Part shown: positions 44,506 through 57,877 of the stretch, in pieces | How positions within the stretch are numbered: position 1 is the first letter of the stretch | Layout of the letters: the number at the start of each line of letters is the position of its first letter | Source: Gnetum montanum | Taxonomy: Eukaryota; Streptophyta; Gnetopsida; Gnetales; Gnetaceae | Direction of reading: 5' to 3' | Assembly (NCBI GenBank): GCA_015680685.1 | Contig: MNCI01002249.1 | Coordinates: 844,424-908,423, forward strand | Length of the DNA stretch: 64,000 bases | Program-made: the position numbers and the translations under genes | Notes under the pieces: generated by a model | The model's database searches: none | What the model saw: only the letters and a program-made list of their open reading frames with translations | Told to the model about the DNA's origin: nothing

Positions 44506-46650
44506 TAACCCCACAACTGAATGAAAACTCATCCTTGAGTGAAAAAAAGAAGGAACAAATCCCTTACAAAATATTGGGAAGGTATGGGATTATTGACTGA
44601 CGCTAACTACTAACTGACTCTAACTGCCGCATTATAAAATTTTATTCAAGTGGATGCATACAAAATCGTAAAGTGACAGAAAAACTGGATAGACATTGAA
44701 GATTAAAAAATTTGCAAAGCTTTTGAAAAATCTGTTAAAGATGATTCTACTTGTTGCCACTAATGATGGCAGACTTTCAACCTTGATTGTTATGTCGATG
44801 CTTCTCTAGTTATGCAAAACATTCTTGAAGGATGGATTGAAATTTCTTCTCATCATCCCATGGATCTAGCAAACATGTGATTTTTGAGCTACTATCTTAT
44901 ATGTGCTACAATTTGTCCATAGGCATATCCTTTGTTGTACTCCTCTTGGCTTCATTTTTGTACCTGGTAAAAGACCTTCTTCCTTAGGTGTTTCTTTTAG
45001 CATCACTTGTAGTCACCAAAGAATCAACATTAGGTTTGGTAAATTTTTCCTTAATAATCAATCCTTTTTGGATTCCTTAGTTTGTGTTTAGGCTATGGGG
45101 TAACTAAAATCATCAAGTTGTTCAGATTATTTTGATTGATTACTATTAGTTACCATGATGTTCGAAAATAACATGTTGGAAAAATTTCAAAAATTTCAAA
45201 GTAAGCATCCCTAGCCCCCATGACTAATAAGCATAACTCCAAAAGCACACAAGTTTTCAAAAAATTGAAACCAAAGGTCTAATTCATAAGATTATGAAGA
45301 AATATTAATGGATATGAAAATAGAAAAGTAGGAAAAATTAATGAAATAAATGAGAAGTAGTCTCAAAATTATGCATAAATTTAGAGAAAGCATCACTAAT
45401 GATCTTGAAGATCTCAAGGTTAGTTCAAAGCCATGATCAACAAAAGTTATGCAAGTGGGTCTTTCCTGAAGTAGGCTCTTGTCGTAATGCCCTTGCATAA
45501 CCACTTCTATAGATGTTCGTGGGCATCCAAGAAGTTAAATGTAGACCATGCCTTTTTTCCAAGCAACATACATCTATCATGGTTAGGATGTTGCACTATA
45601 CTATAAAAAAACCAAAAGGCTCATAATCGCATGCAGCAATGAGGTGAATAATGGGATGAGAAGGAATTGCAGAGATTGGGATGTAAGGTACTTGACCATG
45701 TCCAGAATAGGTTGTGAAAAATGTAATTAAAATGATTAGCATACCTATCTTTCCAAGTTCAGACTAAGTCCATACCATGAATAGTGACCTCGCATTGATG
45801 TATTTCTTCTTGCCGATCACCATGAGTTGACAACCACCTCAAGGAACAATCATCACTCCAAAAGGGAAGAAAATAGAAGAAGGAAGGGCCTTAGTTAGAG
45901 GGATGCCTTTAGGCATGGGTAACATGTCTTTCAAGCCCCATAACTAGTGCTTGTAGCCCATTATTGTGTCTAAGGGGTGTGCTTTGAATTTCTATTATTA
46001 TTATTTTTCTTTTTCTTCTCTTTTTTTTTAATTTTTTTTTTCTAATTTTTGTTTTGTTTTGTTTTTTTTTTTTTGAATTTTTGGATGGGAACCACACCAT
46101 GCAAATACATAGCTTCCTATTTATTAGTTGATGAAGGAGTGATGATACATTCATTGAGGAGTCATAAACCACACGAAGAAAGTCAAGAAGAGAACCCAAC
46201 AAGTCCCCTTGAGGTCACACCCTTTGCCATTCCCACTTGGTCATTCCCTCTTTCTTCAAGGTACAATGATCATTGATGAATTTTAGTTTAGAAAACGAAG
46301 AATCAAATTGTTTAGGTGATAAAGACCCTTTATTCAAAGAACTAGAGGGATGGATGAGGTGGTTTCATTGCTTTACACAATTACTTACCCAATCATCTTG
46401 ATAACATAGCACAAAAACCCAACACATAGCGTTGACTTCTACATCATGACTAGCAATATTATTAATGAAAGCATAAAAAGAAACATTCATTAAACATAAA
46501 GAAAATGACTCAAGAAAAGAAAAAAATATAAATAAAAAAATATTAAGAAATGGAAAACATATGAAGAATCATAAAATTTTGAAAGAAATAGGAAAATGTT
46601 AAAAAATTGTAAAACAAAAAAGGTGAAAAATACATATTTGTTCTTGAACC
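44506..46650 (-). other. E4 3' spacer, no gene recognised
   Basis: It shares blocks with the E3 spacer (31900-33300) and, reversed, with E5 (56100-56960), including GACCCACTTGCATAA and GAAAGACATGTTACCCATG. A T-rich tract lies at 46010-46077. Short open frames here have no support. Confidence 0.5.
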
Positions 46651-46699
46651 AGGATGGAGCATACAACTAATTTGATGGCCATGCATTCGATAGATGGAT

Positions 46700-49440
46700 T
46701 GTATAATCCCTTGGTTATACACCATCAGTTTCCCATCTATCACCATTACTAATTTAATTAGTCGTGTGGTAGCACATACAACATTGGTGATAGTCTCGTT
46801 TGGATCATTCAAAGATGTATCTTCATCTGGACTTGAAGGTTTTGGGGGATCTAGATGTATTTGCTTCTTCTTCTTGATTTTTTATTTTAATTCCTGGGTC
46901 TCCATGTTTAATATCCTCTTCTAGTGCATAATCAAAGTGTAAGATATCTGTGTCTAAGTCCTTGGTTTAGTTCATTTTCTTAAGTCTAGAACTAATAAGC
47001 AAATCAATTACCTCCATGCATTTGTAAAATAATTTTATATTCTCATTTTCAACCCATTTGGTATCTTCTGGTTTAGTGGCTACTACGTAGATTGGTTTTT
47101 ACTCACACACTTGCTCCTGAACTTTATTGTGGGCTATGTTAATATTTTGAATTTCTAGCCCAGAACTGCACCCTTTACTATTAGTAGTGATGCATGGATT
47201 CTTCTATCTCTTCATTGTGCTAGATCCATCTCTTTTTTTAGGTGTTGGAGTAATGACAAATGTTGGCCCTTATGTAGGATTGGAAGACATTGGTCATGGA
47301 AGGAAGATTGTTGCACTTGATTGACATTGTGCTAGTTTGGATGAGTTAGTAGGTCCATGAGTGTTATGCTTATGTGTGGGAACCATCCTAAAGAAAGGAC
47401 GTTTCCAAGATTGTGGTGGAGATCTATTGGCATTATCATTTTTGTGTATGTTCGTAGCACAAATGGCATTCTATTGTTAATGTTGTGGTGCTAAGCCTTC
47501 CTGTGTTGCTGGTGGTGACATATGGTAGAGGGAAGTAGAAGAATATTGAAAATATGACAAAGGTTGAGAGGTGTGAGGTGGTGATCTCATGGAAGATGTT
47601 TCGGGATGATGATATTTGGGAGAGTGGTAGTAGTGATTTGAGGTAGTGGAAGTAGAACTAGTCAAGGAAATAGGTTGTTGAACATAATATCTATATGGGT
47701 CTGGCTAACAATAAGGGTAGTGTTGGTTTGATGATGGCCTCCCCCATGACTATGGGCTTTTCCACTGTAGTTGATGGTAGTTTTGAGGCTGATAAGAAGT
47801 CCCATTAGGATAGTACAGTTGGTTGTAAGATTGTCTATAATTACCTTATGAGTGAGGTAACTTCCTAGGAATTTGCTTTTGTACGAACTTGGGATTCAAT
47901 GCAAAATCCCAATACTTATGTAGATGTAACATGACTGGGCAATAACCCCTTGGATGGTCATATATATAGATGTCAGAGCCATCATCTTTTTTGGTGGTTG
48001 AGTCTATAGCCTCTTCTTCTACAATCATTTGTCCTTTTTGCCAATCAATGTTATTAACTGTCTCTTGGTCCCTTTTCCTCCTTTTGTTGTGGTCACTTGA
48101 TTTGTTTTGAATTACTCTCTACTCTATGATTTCTACACAGTTGTAACTTTCTCATTTATCCATTTCAACATCTTATCTAGCTTTGCTTCAAGCTCATCGA
48201 TAGACTTTTGTTGTAGCAAGGTTTGTTGTGAAGTCACCTCATCAAGAGTTGCCTATTTTTCCTTATCATAGATGTGGACCCTTTTCTTTTGAAGAGTTTG
48301 ATCCCAATTATTTTCCTCTACATTCTTTTGTTTACATAGCTATCCTTCTTCTTTTGCCACCCACTCAATTAGCCTTTATATCTAATGGGCTTTCAGTTCA
48401 TATAACTAACCTTGGGCATGAATCCCAAGGGTCTCCCTCATTTCATTATGAAGCCCATCTATGATGTGGAAAAGTTGCTCTTTTTGAGAGAAACCATGGC
48501 CTGGGCATTTATTCAATAGAGAATAGTATTTATTAAGGGCCATATCCAAGGGTTCATGTTGTTCTTACTTCCATTCTTGGATTGGTTTCCTTAGGTTGGA
48601 CACCCTCACATAGGTTTGGTATTTCTCATTGAAAAGTTCCAACATTGTGGACCATCGATGGATTGAGTTTGGTTTCAATGATTTATACCATACTTTGGCT
48701 TTATCTATTGGTGTCCTAGGAAAGAGCTTAAGATTTTTCCATATACTTTTGATGTTTTGTAAGACACAAGCATCATGGAAGGCTTGTAAATGATGTTGTG
48801 GATCAGAATCATAGCCTCCCACAAATTTAGAGATATTATTCATATCAAGCCTTTTTATGCAACTTTCCCTATGATGCCTGTGGGGTATTTTAACTATCTC
48901 CATGATTTGTAGCATGCTCTTAGTAAGCAACAAGGGTTTACTGTCGTCAAACATGTCATGGTGAAAATTTCTAGCTCTATTCATCTTATTGTGATGATTT
49001 TGTTTATGTTCATTTTGATGTCTTTCATTTTTCCTGTGGTTTTAGTTTCTATTTATATTTCGACCCCATAGTGAAGCTTTATCTTTATACCTACATTCAT
49101 GTTCATCAGAACTAGACGTTGAAGAGGAAGAGGAAGATGAGAAACTAGGAGAATTTCCATGGCCTCTATAGTATTCCCCATGGTTCCTTGATTTATCTTT
49201 TCTAGGTGTTGAGGAGGTCCCAGGCCTTAAGGCCTTCCCTAGTCTAGGACTAACTTCATCTTCTCTAGGATTGTTTGCCTTAGGTGAGTGTAGTCCTTGA
49301 GTGTAGTCAGGGTGGTTATGGACATATGAAACCCCCACATAAGATTGGTCACTCCAATTTTCTTTAGTATATATCTCGTGAGTTCTCCAATGAATGTTCT
49401 CTCCATACAATGCATCATCACTTCCTTATGAAAGAGACAT
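46700..49440 (-). pseudogene. E4 gag polyprotein, decayed
   Basis: The start at 49440 reads MSLS, then a stop, then ALYGENIHWRTHEI. A Ser-rich stretch (SPSFSSSSSSSTSSSDE, about 49130) leads to the capsid region 48984-48565, open for 139 codons: HLQAFHDACVLQNI, FPRTPIDKAKVWYKSL and RWSTMLELFNEKYQT, a Retrotrans_gag-type domain of Athila/Tat style. Downstream pieces are rich in Pro, Tyr and Ser (47665-47477). Frames shift several times. Confidence 0.75.
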
Positions 49441-49543
49441 TGTTGTTGGTTTATGATGTGTGTGATCTAGTATTTTCTAAAAGATAAAAAGTTAATGCAT
49501 TTACAATGATTGTGTATAATATATAATCTAGATAACTAGCACC

Positions 49544-49561
49544 ATCCCTAGCAATGGGGCC
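49544..49561 (-). other. E4 primer-binding site, tRNA-Asp type
   Basis: Minus strand TGGCCCCATTGCTAGGGA, 14 of 18 matches to the Asp-tRNA site TGGCGCCGTTGCCGGGGA, one base from the LTR. Athila-like elements use this tRNA. Confidence 0.7.
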
Positions 49562-49562
49562 A

Positions 49563-50416
49563 ATGATGAGCAACAAGGTATCCCTACATCCAACCATACG
49601 AATCACAAGTGTTCATGCATGATCCAATTGAATTCCATGGATGGGACTAGTTGTGGCATCTAGATTGTTATGCTTGCCTTGATTGTAGTTTGTTGTCTTC
49701 CAACTTGGACCAGTGGTGGCTTTGTCACGTATGGTTTAGTCCAAAGTAAGGCATATGAGTCTTAATGTTTCATTGGCATTATGCTAGTCCTATCGATAAT
49801 AAAGAAATCAATTTAAACTAATTAACAATGGAAAGTAAAGTCTAAACTAGCCTACATGTGAGGAGTGTTTGTTCTAAGCATTCCATACACATCCTGAACT
49901 CATGGATCCACTACTGGGATTACCAAGCAGTATGCTACTAGGCAAACCAATCAATAATGTTGCTAGGATTACTAAGTGAATACATGTTTATGCTCAAAAT
50001 TGGTCATGCTTATCTCACCAATTCATTAATATGCATGGAAATGTAAATATTAAGTACATGAAAAGTAAATTACATGGAAAGTAAATGTAATCTAAGTTAA
50101 ATTGTTGTAATGAATAAGAACCAATCTTGATCTTATTGCTGTTCATGAAATGCGGTTAAGTACATTGCCACTCGAATAAGATGTCATATAGTTGACTCAA
50201 ATCCACATTGTGGGCACTCACTGATTATTCTCTAAGACTACAGAATAAAACTACAAGAGTTAGACTACTCTATTAACTAGCTTATGCCCAAACCATGTAC
50301 TTAAGTGTTATATTTAAAGGCTGGCACACATGGCACAATATTGGATATCTGACATTGCTTTGTGTACCTTGATATTGGGTGTCTAATATCAGAGCCAGAA
50401 AAAATATGGTTCATCA
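49563..50416 (-). repeat. G1 LTR L5 (5' LTR of E4)
   Basis: 854 bases from TGATGAGCAAC to GGTTCATCA, the partner of L4. Confidence 0.85.
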
Positions 50417-50421
50417 TAGAT

Positions 50422-51487
50422 GAAAAGATTGAACAAGCCTTAAAGAGAAGCAAAGATGAGAATAAGAAAAGAGACAATGAACATAAAGCCTACAAGTACA
50501 AAGGAAAAGTTGTTGTTGTAGAGGAAATAACAAACTCCAGTTTAGAAGATAACGAAGGATGTAAAGTGTGCTAATATGAACATCCTAAGGGATGTTGTTG
50601 TGATATGATCCACTTACAAGAGTTTGGGGCATATGTACTCAAACCAAATTTTTTCAAGAAACAAATTCCTAGATGGTCACCTTATCCACAAAGTAATTAT
50701 CGATAGCCTTATCAATAATCATACTATCTAAGTAGGGCATATCCTCAACTATAAGAGAAATACCAGCAGTAGTGGCAATAACCACAATCTTGGGGAATGT
50801 CATCACTGAGGTAAAAAAAAAAAATCCATATAGGTAGCCTGATCCCTATGGATACTATGTTTAATGTCCAATCTCACTTGGGAATACTTCTATCCATGCT
50901 TCCTCTTCCTACTATTCAATAGAGTATCATAGACCCACTGCCTTATGCATGGATCCTAATTCTTACACACCCTAATAGTTGGTTTCCCATACCAAACTCC
51001 CAACACTTTGCAACCAGTATTGCTACTAATCATGTAAGGAGAACTACCAACACAACCACAACAAAAGAGTGCTACTAAAGTGGTCACCACATAAGGGGAT
51101 ACTATAACAAGCAAGGAAAGATCCAGGAAACATCCCTTCTTTAGGGCAAGCTTAGAAAAGGTTTGAAGGATGAGGACTTCATCTAACTCTATCTCATCCC
51201 TACATAATCCTTAGGAAAGCACTATGCTTTCAATATCTATAGAAAATAATCTAATAAATTTCATGCTTACAAAGATGGTAATCCATGGGATTAAAGTAAG
51301 AGCACTTCCCAAGAAGCAAACAAATCCTAGAAGTTCCGTAGTCTATCTACAAATCATTGGACATGAACCATGTAAGGCTCTATTAGATTCTAGGTCAAGA
51401 GTGAATCTTATTTTACAAAATATGTATAAGGCTTGTAATCTCCCTTTGCTGAAGAAGAGTATTATCAAATTAAAGCTAGCAAATTAG
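50422..51487 (+). pseudogene. E5 gag end and protease
   Basis: After E4, gag continues with EKIEQALKRSKDENKKRDN, then a cysteine region (CKVC, then YEHPKGCCCD near 50575-50612, probably the knuckle) and KKQIPRWSPYPQ. At 51224-51487 an 87-codon frame includes HEPCKALLDSRSRVNLI. ALLDSRS stands where an aspartic protease has ALLDSGS, so the Gly of the active site is replaced. Confidence 0.65.
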
Positions 51488-52229
51488 TCAATCATTGTTT
51501 CACTGGACCAAGTGAAAGATGTAATCAAAATCATAAGTGGCTAGTCTTATCCTTTTGATTTCCTATCGATACATGTGAGAAAGAATTAAGGGGGAATTCC
51601 CTATAATCATGGGAAGAGCATGGCTTAGTATTGTAGATGCTAAGCTTGAAATTAGAGACTTATCCTTAGAAATTTCCAAGGAGGATGAAGCCAAAATTAT
51701 CCAAAGACACAAAGTTTCATGTATTGCATATAGCGATAATGGGTGCAATTATGTGTAGAAAATCTAGACCACAAAATATGATGCCATCCCAACATGTAAT
51801 AGATGTGTTGAAGACATGTATGTACAACAATATCTACAATAACCATTGGACAAGAAAGTACCTAGTGGCTAATTACTGAAGAAGAAGTAGAATCTAACAT
51901 ATGCATGAAACCTTTGGACAATATTGCAACTACCTATGTTGAAGAAACAAATACATTAGAGAAATTACAAAGACAACCTTCTTACACTAAAGTACTACAT
52001 GAGGATAGTTAGAAAACCAAAGAAGTATGAATCAAAACCTCTAGAACTCAAGGCCCTACTAGATGCACTAGAATATGCTTTCCTAAATAACAAAAAACTA
52101 GTAATCATAAATGCTAATTTTGAGAATGACCAACTATGTTTGCATGGTCCTATGATGAGATCATTGACATTGATCTGTGCATCTCTTAACATTGAATCTA
52201 CATAGATCCAACCATTAAATCATGATACC

Positions 52230-53281
52230 AACTTCAAAGAAGATTGAATCCCAAAGTTAAAGAAGTTGTCAAATAAGAGCTAGAGAAATTATTGAAAGTA
52301 GGGTTCATCTATCCATTTGTAGATAGTAAATGGGTTAGCCCATTAGTCATTGTTTCAAAGAAAGGTAGCAAGTGGAGGGTCTATATTGATTTTTTGACTA
52401 TTGAACATGATGACATTCAAGGATCATTTTGCTTTGCCATTTGTTGACCAAGTCTTGAACACCATTATAGGATACGAGTAGTATAATGAAATTCATATTG
52501 CTCCAAAAGATCAAGAGAAAATAATGTTTACTAGTTCATGGAAAACATTTTCATATAGGCAAATGCCCTTTGGTGTGTGCAATGCTTAGCTTCTTTCCAA
52601 CGACATGTACTGAGTATTTTTTAGAAATAGATTAGTAATGAAGTTGATGTATTTATAGATGATTTTTCCACGTATGGGCTATATTTCAAGCAAGCCTTAG
52701 ACTATTTAGAGCATGTTTTGAAAAGATGTGTTGAAACTAATTTGAAGCTGAATTGGTAGAAAAGCCTCTTAATGGTTTAGAACGACATAGTTTTGGGACA
52801 TAATGTATCATATCAAGGAATAGAGGTAGATCCAAAAAAGATCAGAGTCATTCAAAAAATCACTTAGAGGCCACAAACAATCAAAGATGCTATATCATTT
52901 CTTGGTCATACAAGATATTATAGGAGGTTAACCACTAGTTGAACTAACAAAGATGCACCATTTCAGTGTATAGAATGATGTGAGAAAGCATTCGAGATCC
53001 TAAAATAGAAATTGATCAAGGTAGCAGTCTTTTGAGCTTTGGGTTGGTCCAAGCCTTTCCACATTATGATAGATGCTTCAAACTATGCATTGTGAGCCAT
53101 GTTGACTCAGCTGGATAATTAGAAATGACCTTATTATATACATTATGCCAGTCGAAGCATCACTAGTGCACAACTCAATTATACCATCACAAAAAAGAAG
53201 CTTATAGCTATGATGTATGCACTTGAAAAATTTAGATACTATATGCTCATGTATGCTTTTTATGTCCATATAGATAATAAT
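52230..53281 (+). pseudogene. E5 reverse transcriptase and RNase H start
   Basis: Interrupted readings: VGFIYPFVDSKWVSPLVIV (about 52300), FKDHFALPFVDQVLNTI (about 52420), catalytic FIDDFSTYG (near 52650), LDYLEHVLKRCVETNLKLNW, and LGHNVSYQGIEVDPKKI (about 52800). FIDDFSTYG and GIEVDPKKI point to the Athila/Tat side of Ty3/gypsy. RNase H follows (HIMIDASNYAL, YALEKFRYYMLMYAF) to the LTR insertion at 53282. Confidence 0.75.
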
Positions 53282-54173
53282 TGTTGAGTGGCGAGGTACC
53301 CCTACACTCAACCATATGAATACGAGCGTAGCATGAGTGATCCGGTTGAACTCCGCAAACGGACTAGTTGTGGCACCTAGATAGTTGTCCTTAGGTTGCA
53401 GTTTGCTGTCTTCCCACCTAGACTAGTGTTATATTTTTCACGTATGGTTTAGTCTAGATGAGGTGTATGATATGTTCCTAATTCTAACGCTACTCCTAAG
53501 GGCAATGGAAAATAATATTAACTAAGCTAAGCTAAGAGGAAAAGCGTAAGCGAATCTAATCTAGCCTAAGTGCGACGAGCAACTAATTCCTTGATCAACC
53601 GTACACATCTTGGACCTCATGCACGACTACCACTGGGATTACCAAGCGTAGATCCTAGGTACACCACTGGGCTACCAAGTAGTCACACTTAAATGCTCGT
53701 AATCAAGTCATACTCGTTCCGCGTTCTAAGAGTTTAAGGGTGAGAGAGAGAAAATAGTAAATAACATTAAAATAAATAAACAAAGTGACTACTGCAATGA
53801 TGAAGTAATCTCAATCTTTATTGCTGGTCATGTGCGTGTCCAAGTATGTCACACTCGAATAAAGAATACCGTACAATTACATTCACCACACTGCGGATAG
53901 ACACGGGAAAATAAACTATCTCTAGAGTGACCAAACTGCCAGAGCTTCGCTACTTCTAACTCCTAATACTTGAAACTGGGAAAGCTACCTCTTATTTATA
54001 GAAATTGCGGTGCACTACGATATCACGTACACGATATTGTAGGGAAGATGCGATATCACGTACGCAATATCGCGGCTGCGATATCACGGCCGCTGCGATA
54101 TCGCAGCTACTGATACAACAGGGCTATGATATCACGGTTGCGATATCATAGCCAGCAAATTCATGACTCATCA
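53282..54173 (-). repeat. Solo G1 LTR L6 in E5 RNase H
   Basis: 892 bases, TGTTGAGTGG...GACTCATCA, flanked by ATAAT (53277-53281) and ACAAT (54174-54178), a duplication with one change. The host frame reads HIDN before and NVIRFLMNKLAVIQE after. It is close to L1 in sequence and keeps many GATATC palindromes (54010-54150). Confidence 0.85.
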
Positions 54174-55160
54174 ACAATGTTATTAGATTTTTGATGAACA
54201 AACTAGCGGTAATCCAAGAGTGATAAGATGGCTTGTCATTCAACAAGAATTTGATATCACAATGACCAATAGGAAAGGAGTTGAAAATGTTGTAGATGAT
54301 TACCTATCAAGATTAAGATGGGAACCTTAGAAAAATAAAGAGCTACTATCAAACTAATTTTCTGATGAAAATTTATTCATAAAGACAACAATGGTCATAG
54401 ATTCAATAGTGATGTTTCGGTTATTGATTACATGACATATCTTATTACACAATAGCTTCTTGTTAAATGGAATAAGAAATAAAAATAGTAGTTTCTTCAT
54501 AGGGTGAAGAGGTATATGAAAGTTAATGGAAACCTATACAAGATATATGTTAATGGGTTGATAAGATGATGTGTTCCAGAAGAAAGTCTATAAAGAGTCT
54601 TGTAGGATGTATATGAAGGACCATATGGTGGTCATGATGCAAGATGATGGACAAAACTGAAATTGATAATGGTAGGCTACTTTTGACCTACCATATTTAG
54701 GGATGCACATCAATCTACATAGTTTTGTGAGAGATGCCAGAGAGATGGAGGATTGACAACTAGAAATAAAGGGTCACAACAATGGTTATAACCATTAGAA
54801 CCATTTGATATCTAGGGAATTAACTTTATGGGGTCTATCACACCAATGTTGAATGGAAAGTCTTATATAATAGTAAATATTAATTATTGTACAAAATGTG
54901 TAAAAATAGTTGTAGTTAACGATTGCACAACCACAACAACTATAAAATTATTTCATTAACATGTGGTGAATAAATTTGGAATACCCCACATGCTAATATT
55001 AGATAACAAAACTCACTTTACTAGAGCTACATTTAAGAAGCTAATGCACCAATGTAGGGTCAACCATAAATTAACTACATCTTATCATTCCCAAGGGAAT
55101 GGTCAAGCTAAAGTGACTACCAGAGAAATCACAAGAATATTAACTAGAAGTGTGTGTTAG
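54174..55160 (+). pseudogene. E5 RNase H end and integrase
   Basis: RNase H ends at about 54330 (ENVVDDYLSRLRW). Integrase text follows at 54690-55160: GSITPMLNGKSYIIVNINY (the first catalytic Asp now Asn), then HMLILDNKTHFTRATF (second Asp kept) and QGNGQAKVTTREITRI, where the catalytic Glu position appears to be Lys. It cannot be active. The C-terminal part continues to about 55460 (LPYELVYGKLP). Confidence 0.7.
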
Positions 55161-55460
55161 TGTAGGAAGGATTGGAGCACTAAACTTAATAATGCTCTAT
55201 GGATATATAGAACAACTTGGAAACTTCTTATAGGGTATTTACCATATGAGTTAGTTTATGGAAAACTACCTTGTCTACTAATCCAAGTAGAGCTTAATAC
55301 CATTGTAAATGCTAGTACCCTTGACCTAGATCTAAATTTAGCTAAAAAAGAATGCCTATTGAAACTAAATCTCTTACTGATAAAGTTCTTTACTATAATG
55401 AAAATCATGTACTACAAAAGACTAAGTTTCAAACTTTATTGAAAGGACTTTATATCGTTC

Positions 55461-57877
55461 ATGCAATATTCTAATCAGGCACCATGTAAATCTATTACCC
55501 GATAAAATCACAAAAACTTATTCTTGTTAATATTTAATAAGTGAAACCATTTTGTGACCTTCCCAACTACTCCAAAGACTCCACCTCACATGCTAGACCA
55601 TTTAACACCCATTCAATCTTCCAAGTTGTTACTCTTAATGATAGTTATGGGGGTGTCAAGTTTGACACTTAGGCATCAATTCCTCTTTTTATATTATTTT
55701 AACATTTTTCACCTTTCTTACCAATTTTTACATTCTTTAATATCTTGTTCATTCTTTTATACTTTTTCTATTTCTTCATCATTTTTCATTGTTTAATATC
55801 TTTTAAATTTTTTATACATTTTTCTATTCTTACCATTTCCCATGATTCTTAATATTTTTCATGTACATACTTTTGTTTATTTTTCTAATAAAGTGTAGAG
55901 GAATAAAATAAGATGTAGTCCAAACAATGAGAATTTCACCCTATGTTATCAAATCATTAAAGGACTAATTATATATATAGTGAGACCACATTGTCCATCC
56001 ACTCATTTCTAATAATAAGAAGTTCTTATCATGGCCATAATAACATTCTTTTTATAATAAAATTAAAATAAACTTGTGATCATTATGCCTGGATGGAAAA
56101 GTAAAGAAGTAAGTGGGAATGAAAAGGGTGTGACATTAAGGGGATTTATGGATTCTCTAAGATTGGTACTATAAGTCCTATCTTGCTGACGAGTTGTATT
56201 ATTTACTTGAGTTTTAACAAAAAATTGAAGTATATCTAAAATAAGTACTACCTTATCATGTCACTAGAAAAAGATGATACCATGCTTGAAGATACTCCTC
56301 TAGTAAGGTTGACATAGTAATAACATAATAAATACACATAATAAAATTTTTTGGGTGTTCTACTAGAAAGACATGTTACCCATGCTTAAAGGTAGAAAAT
56401 TTCTTAGAAATTCCAGGGTTTCTTAGACTTGCATTGGTTATGGGGCCAAAAAGACACGTTGCTCATGCTTGAAGGCACTCCTCTATCCAATGGCCAAGTA
56501 TCCTTTAAAAATAAAATGTGTTATTAATAAACTACTTCCTTGTACCTTATTACCAAGTGTTAATATTCCTTACAGATGTGATAGTCTTGTAGTTGTTAGT
56601 TTTAGGATGATACAATGTGATTTTACTAGTAAGTGGTATCTTGGACAGAAGGGCTAATGATCACTTTAACTATGCATCATACATGGAATTCATTATGCCT
56701 ATAGTAAGATATCTCATGTCCCATTTTTTGCAATCCCTACTACTTTCATTCCACTTCATTGTTATATACAATCACGGTTTAATGGTTTTGTATGATGTAG
56801 TGTTATTTTCTTATCAAGGCAATACTAACATGTGTGTTTTGGAACATAGGTATGTTTTACATTGAACTCCTTGAGTGCCTATTAACACTTTTAGGTGTGG
56901 TTATATAAATGCACTAAGGGGTAGAACTTGCTTTGAGGAGGACCCACTTGCATAAATTTTCTGCTTCATACTTGATGACTAATTCCAGATCATTGTGTAC
57001 ATCTAGAACACTCATACGATCATTGTTATCTTTCCTATATATTCATCTTTAATCATATGTTTAGAAATTAATAATCTCCTACAAACTTAATCAACTTACC
57101 TTTCCCAAACTCCTTCTTTCACATACTTTCAGTGATAAATTCTTGCAATACGAGCATCACCTATGATTAAGAATCCTTTGGACCATCTTTATACCTTCTA
57201 GAATATCTAATTTATCTAATTTTTTCACTAGAAATTGCACAAAATATTGAAAATTTTCACAGTGATATCATAGATATGATGTATGAGTCCCTGTGATATC
57301 ACATTATCTATAATGTATCCATGATAAAAATCTATATATATGCATGGGGAATTAGAAAATTTTTTCCATTCTCTCATTCAATGCCTAAGTAGTTCTTGTT
57401 ATTTTTCTGATCTCCAAACTTCAGAGATCCTTATCTTCCTCATTGTAACTCTAATTTAAGCCATTTTTGTTTTCTTTTGCTCATGGAGTGAGTAATTTAG
57501 TTGTGGGGAAGAGTACTACACCTAGTTGTGTGAATTACATTGCATTTTTCTAATGTATGGAATAATAAAGAAAGGGTAAGAATAATAGGAAATAGTTAGA
57601 TTTTAAATCAACAATGGCTAATAAGCTTGAGAATTCTTCCCAAACAATAATTCAATCACATTTTAACAAGAAATCAGCAATCGTGATGGGTCATGAAGCC
57701 TAAAATTATTTATAAGCATTAGGAAATTCTACAATTAAGGGTTTTTACAAGTTTTTTTGCTAATTTTGCAACTTCAATATAAGTTTTATTGTAACCTAAA
57801 AACTCAAGAAAGGGTTATGAACAGTTAGAGATTTTCATGAAATCCTTAGGTGGTCTTAAAGGAATTATTTATGATTG
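55461..57877 (+). other. E5 spacer between integrase and extra ORF
   Basis: No gene recognised. The blocks GACCCACTTGCATAA (about 56943) and GAAAGACATGTTACCCATG (about 56370) are shared with E3 and E4 spacers. 57260-57360 holds GTGATATCAC-type palindromes followed by a TATATATA stretch, like a decayed LTR promoter. 56256 onward is repeated, shortened, at 59536-60208. Confidence 0.5.

Larger units (their letters stand above)
43673..50416 (-). mobile_element. Complete non-autonomous G1-like gypsy element E4 with target duplication TAGAT
   Basis: 6744 bases, flanked by TAGAT at 43668-43672 and 50417-50421. On the minus strand: 5' LTR 50416-49563, primer site 49561-49544, gag 49440-46700, spacer, purine tract 44519-44506 and 3' LTR 44505-43673. 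Reverse transcriptase, RNase H, integrase and the extra ORF are all absent, so it must have moved in trans. The two LTRs differ visibly, so the insertion is not recent. Confidence 0.88.

Noticed and set aside
45909-46202. Lysine-rich minus-strand frame
   Set aside because: It spans the T-rich tract at 46010-46077 in a non-coding spacer; the lysines come from poly(A).
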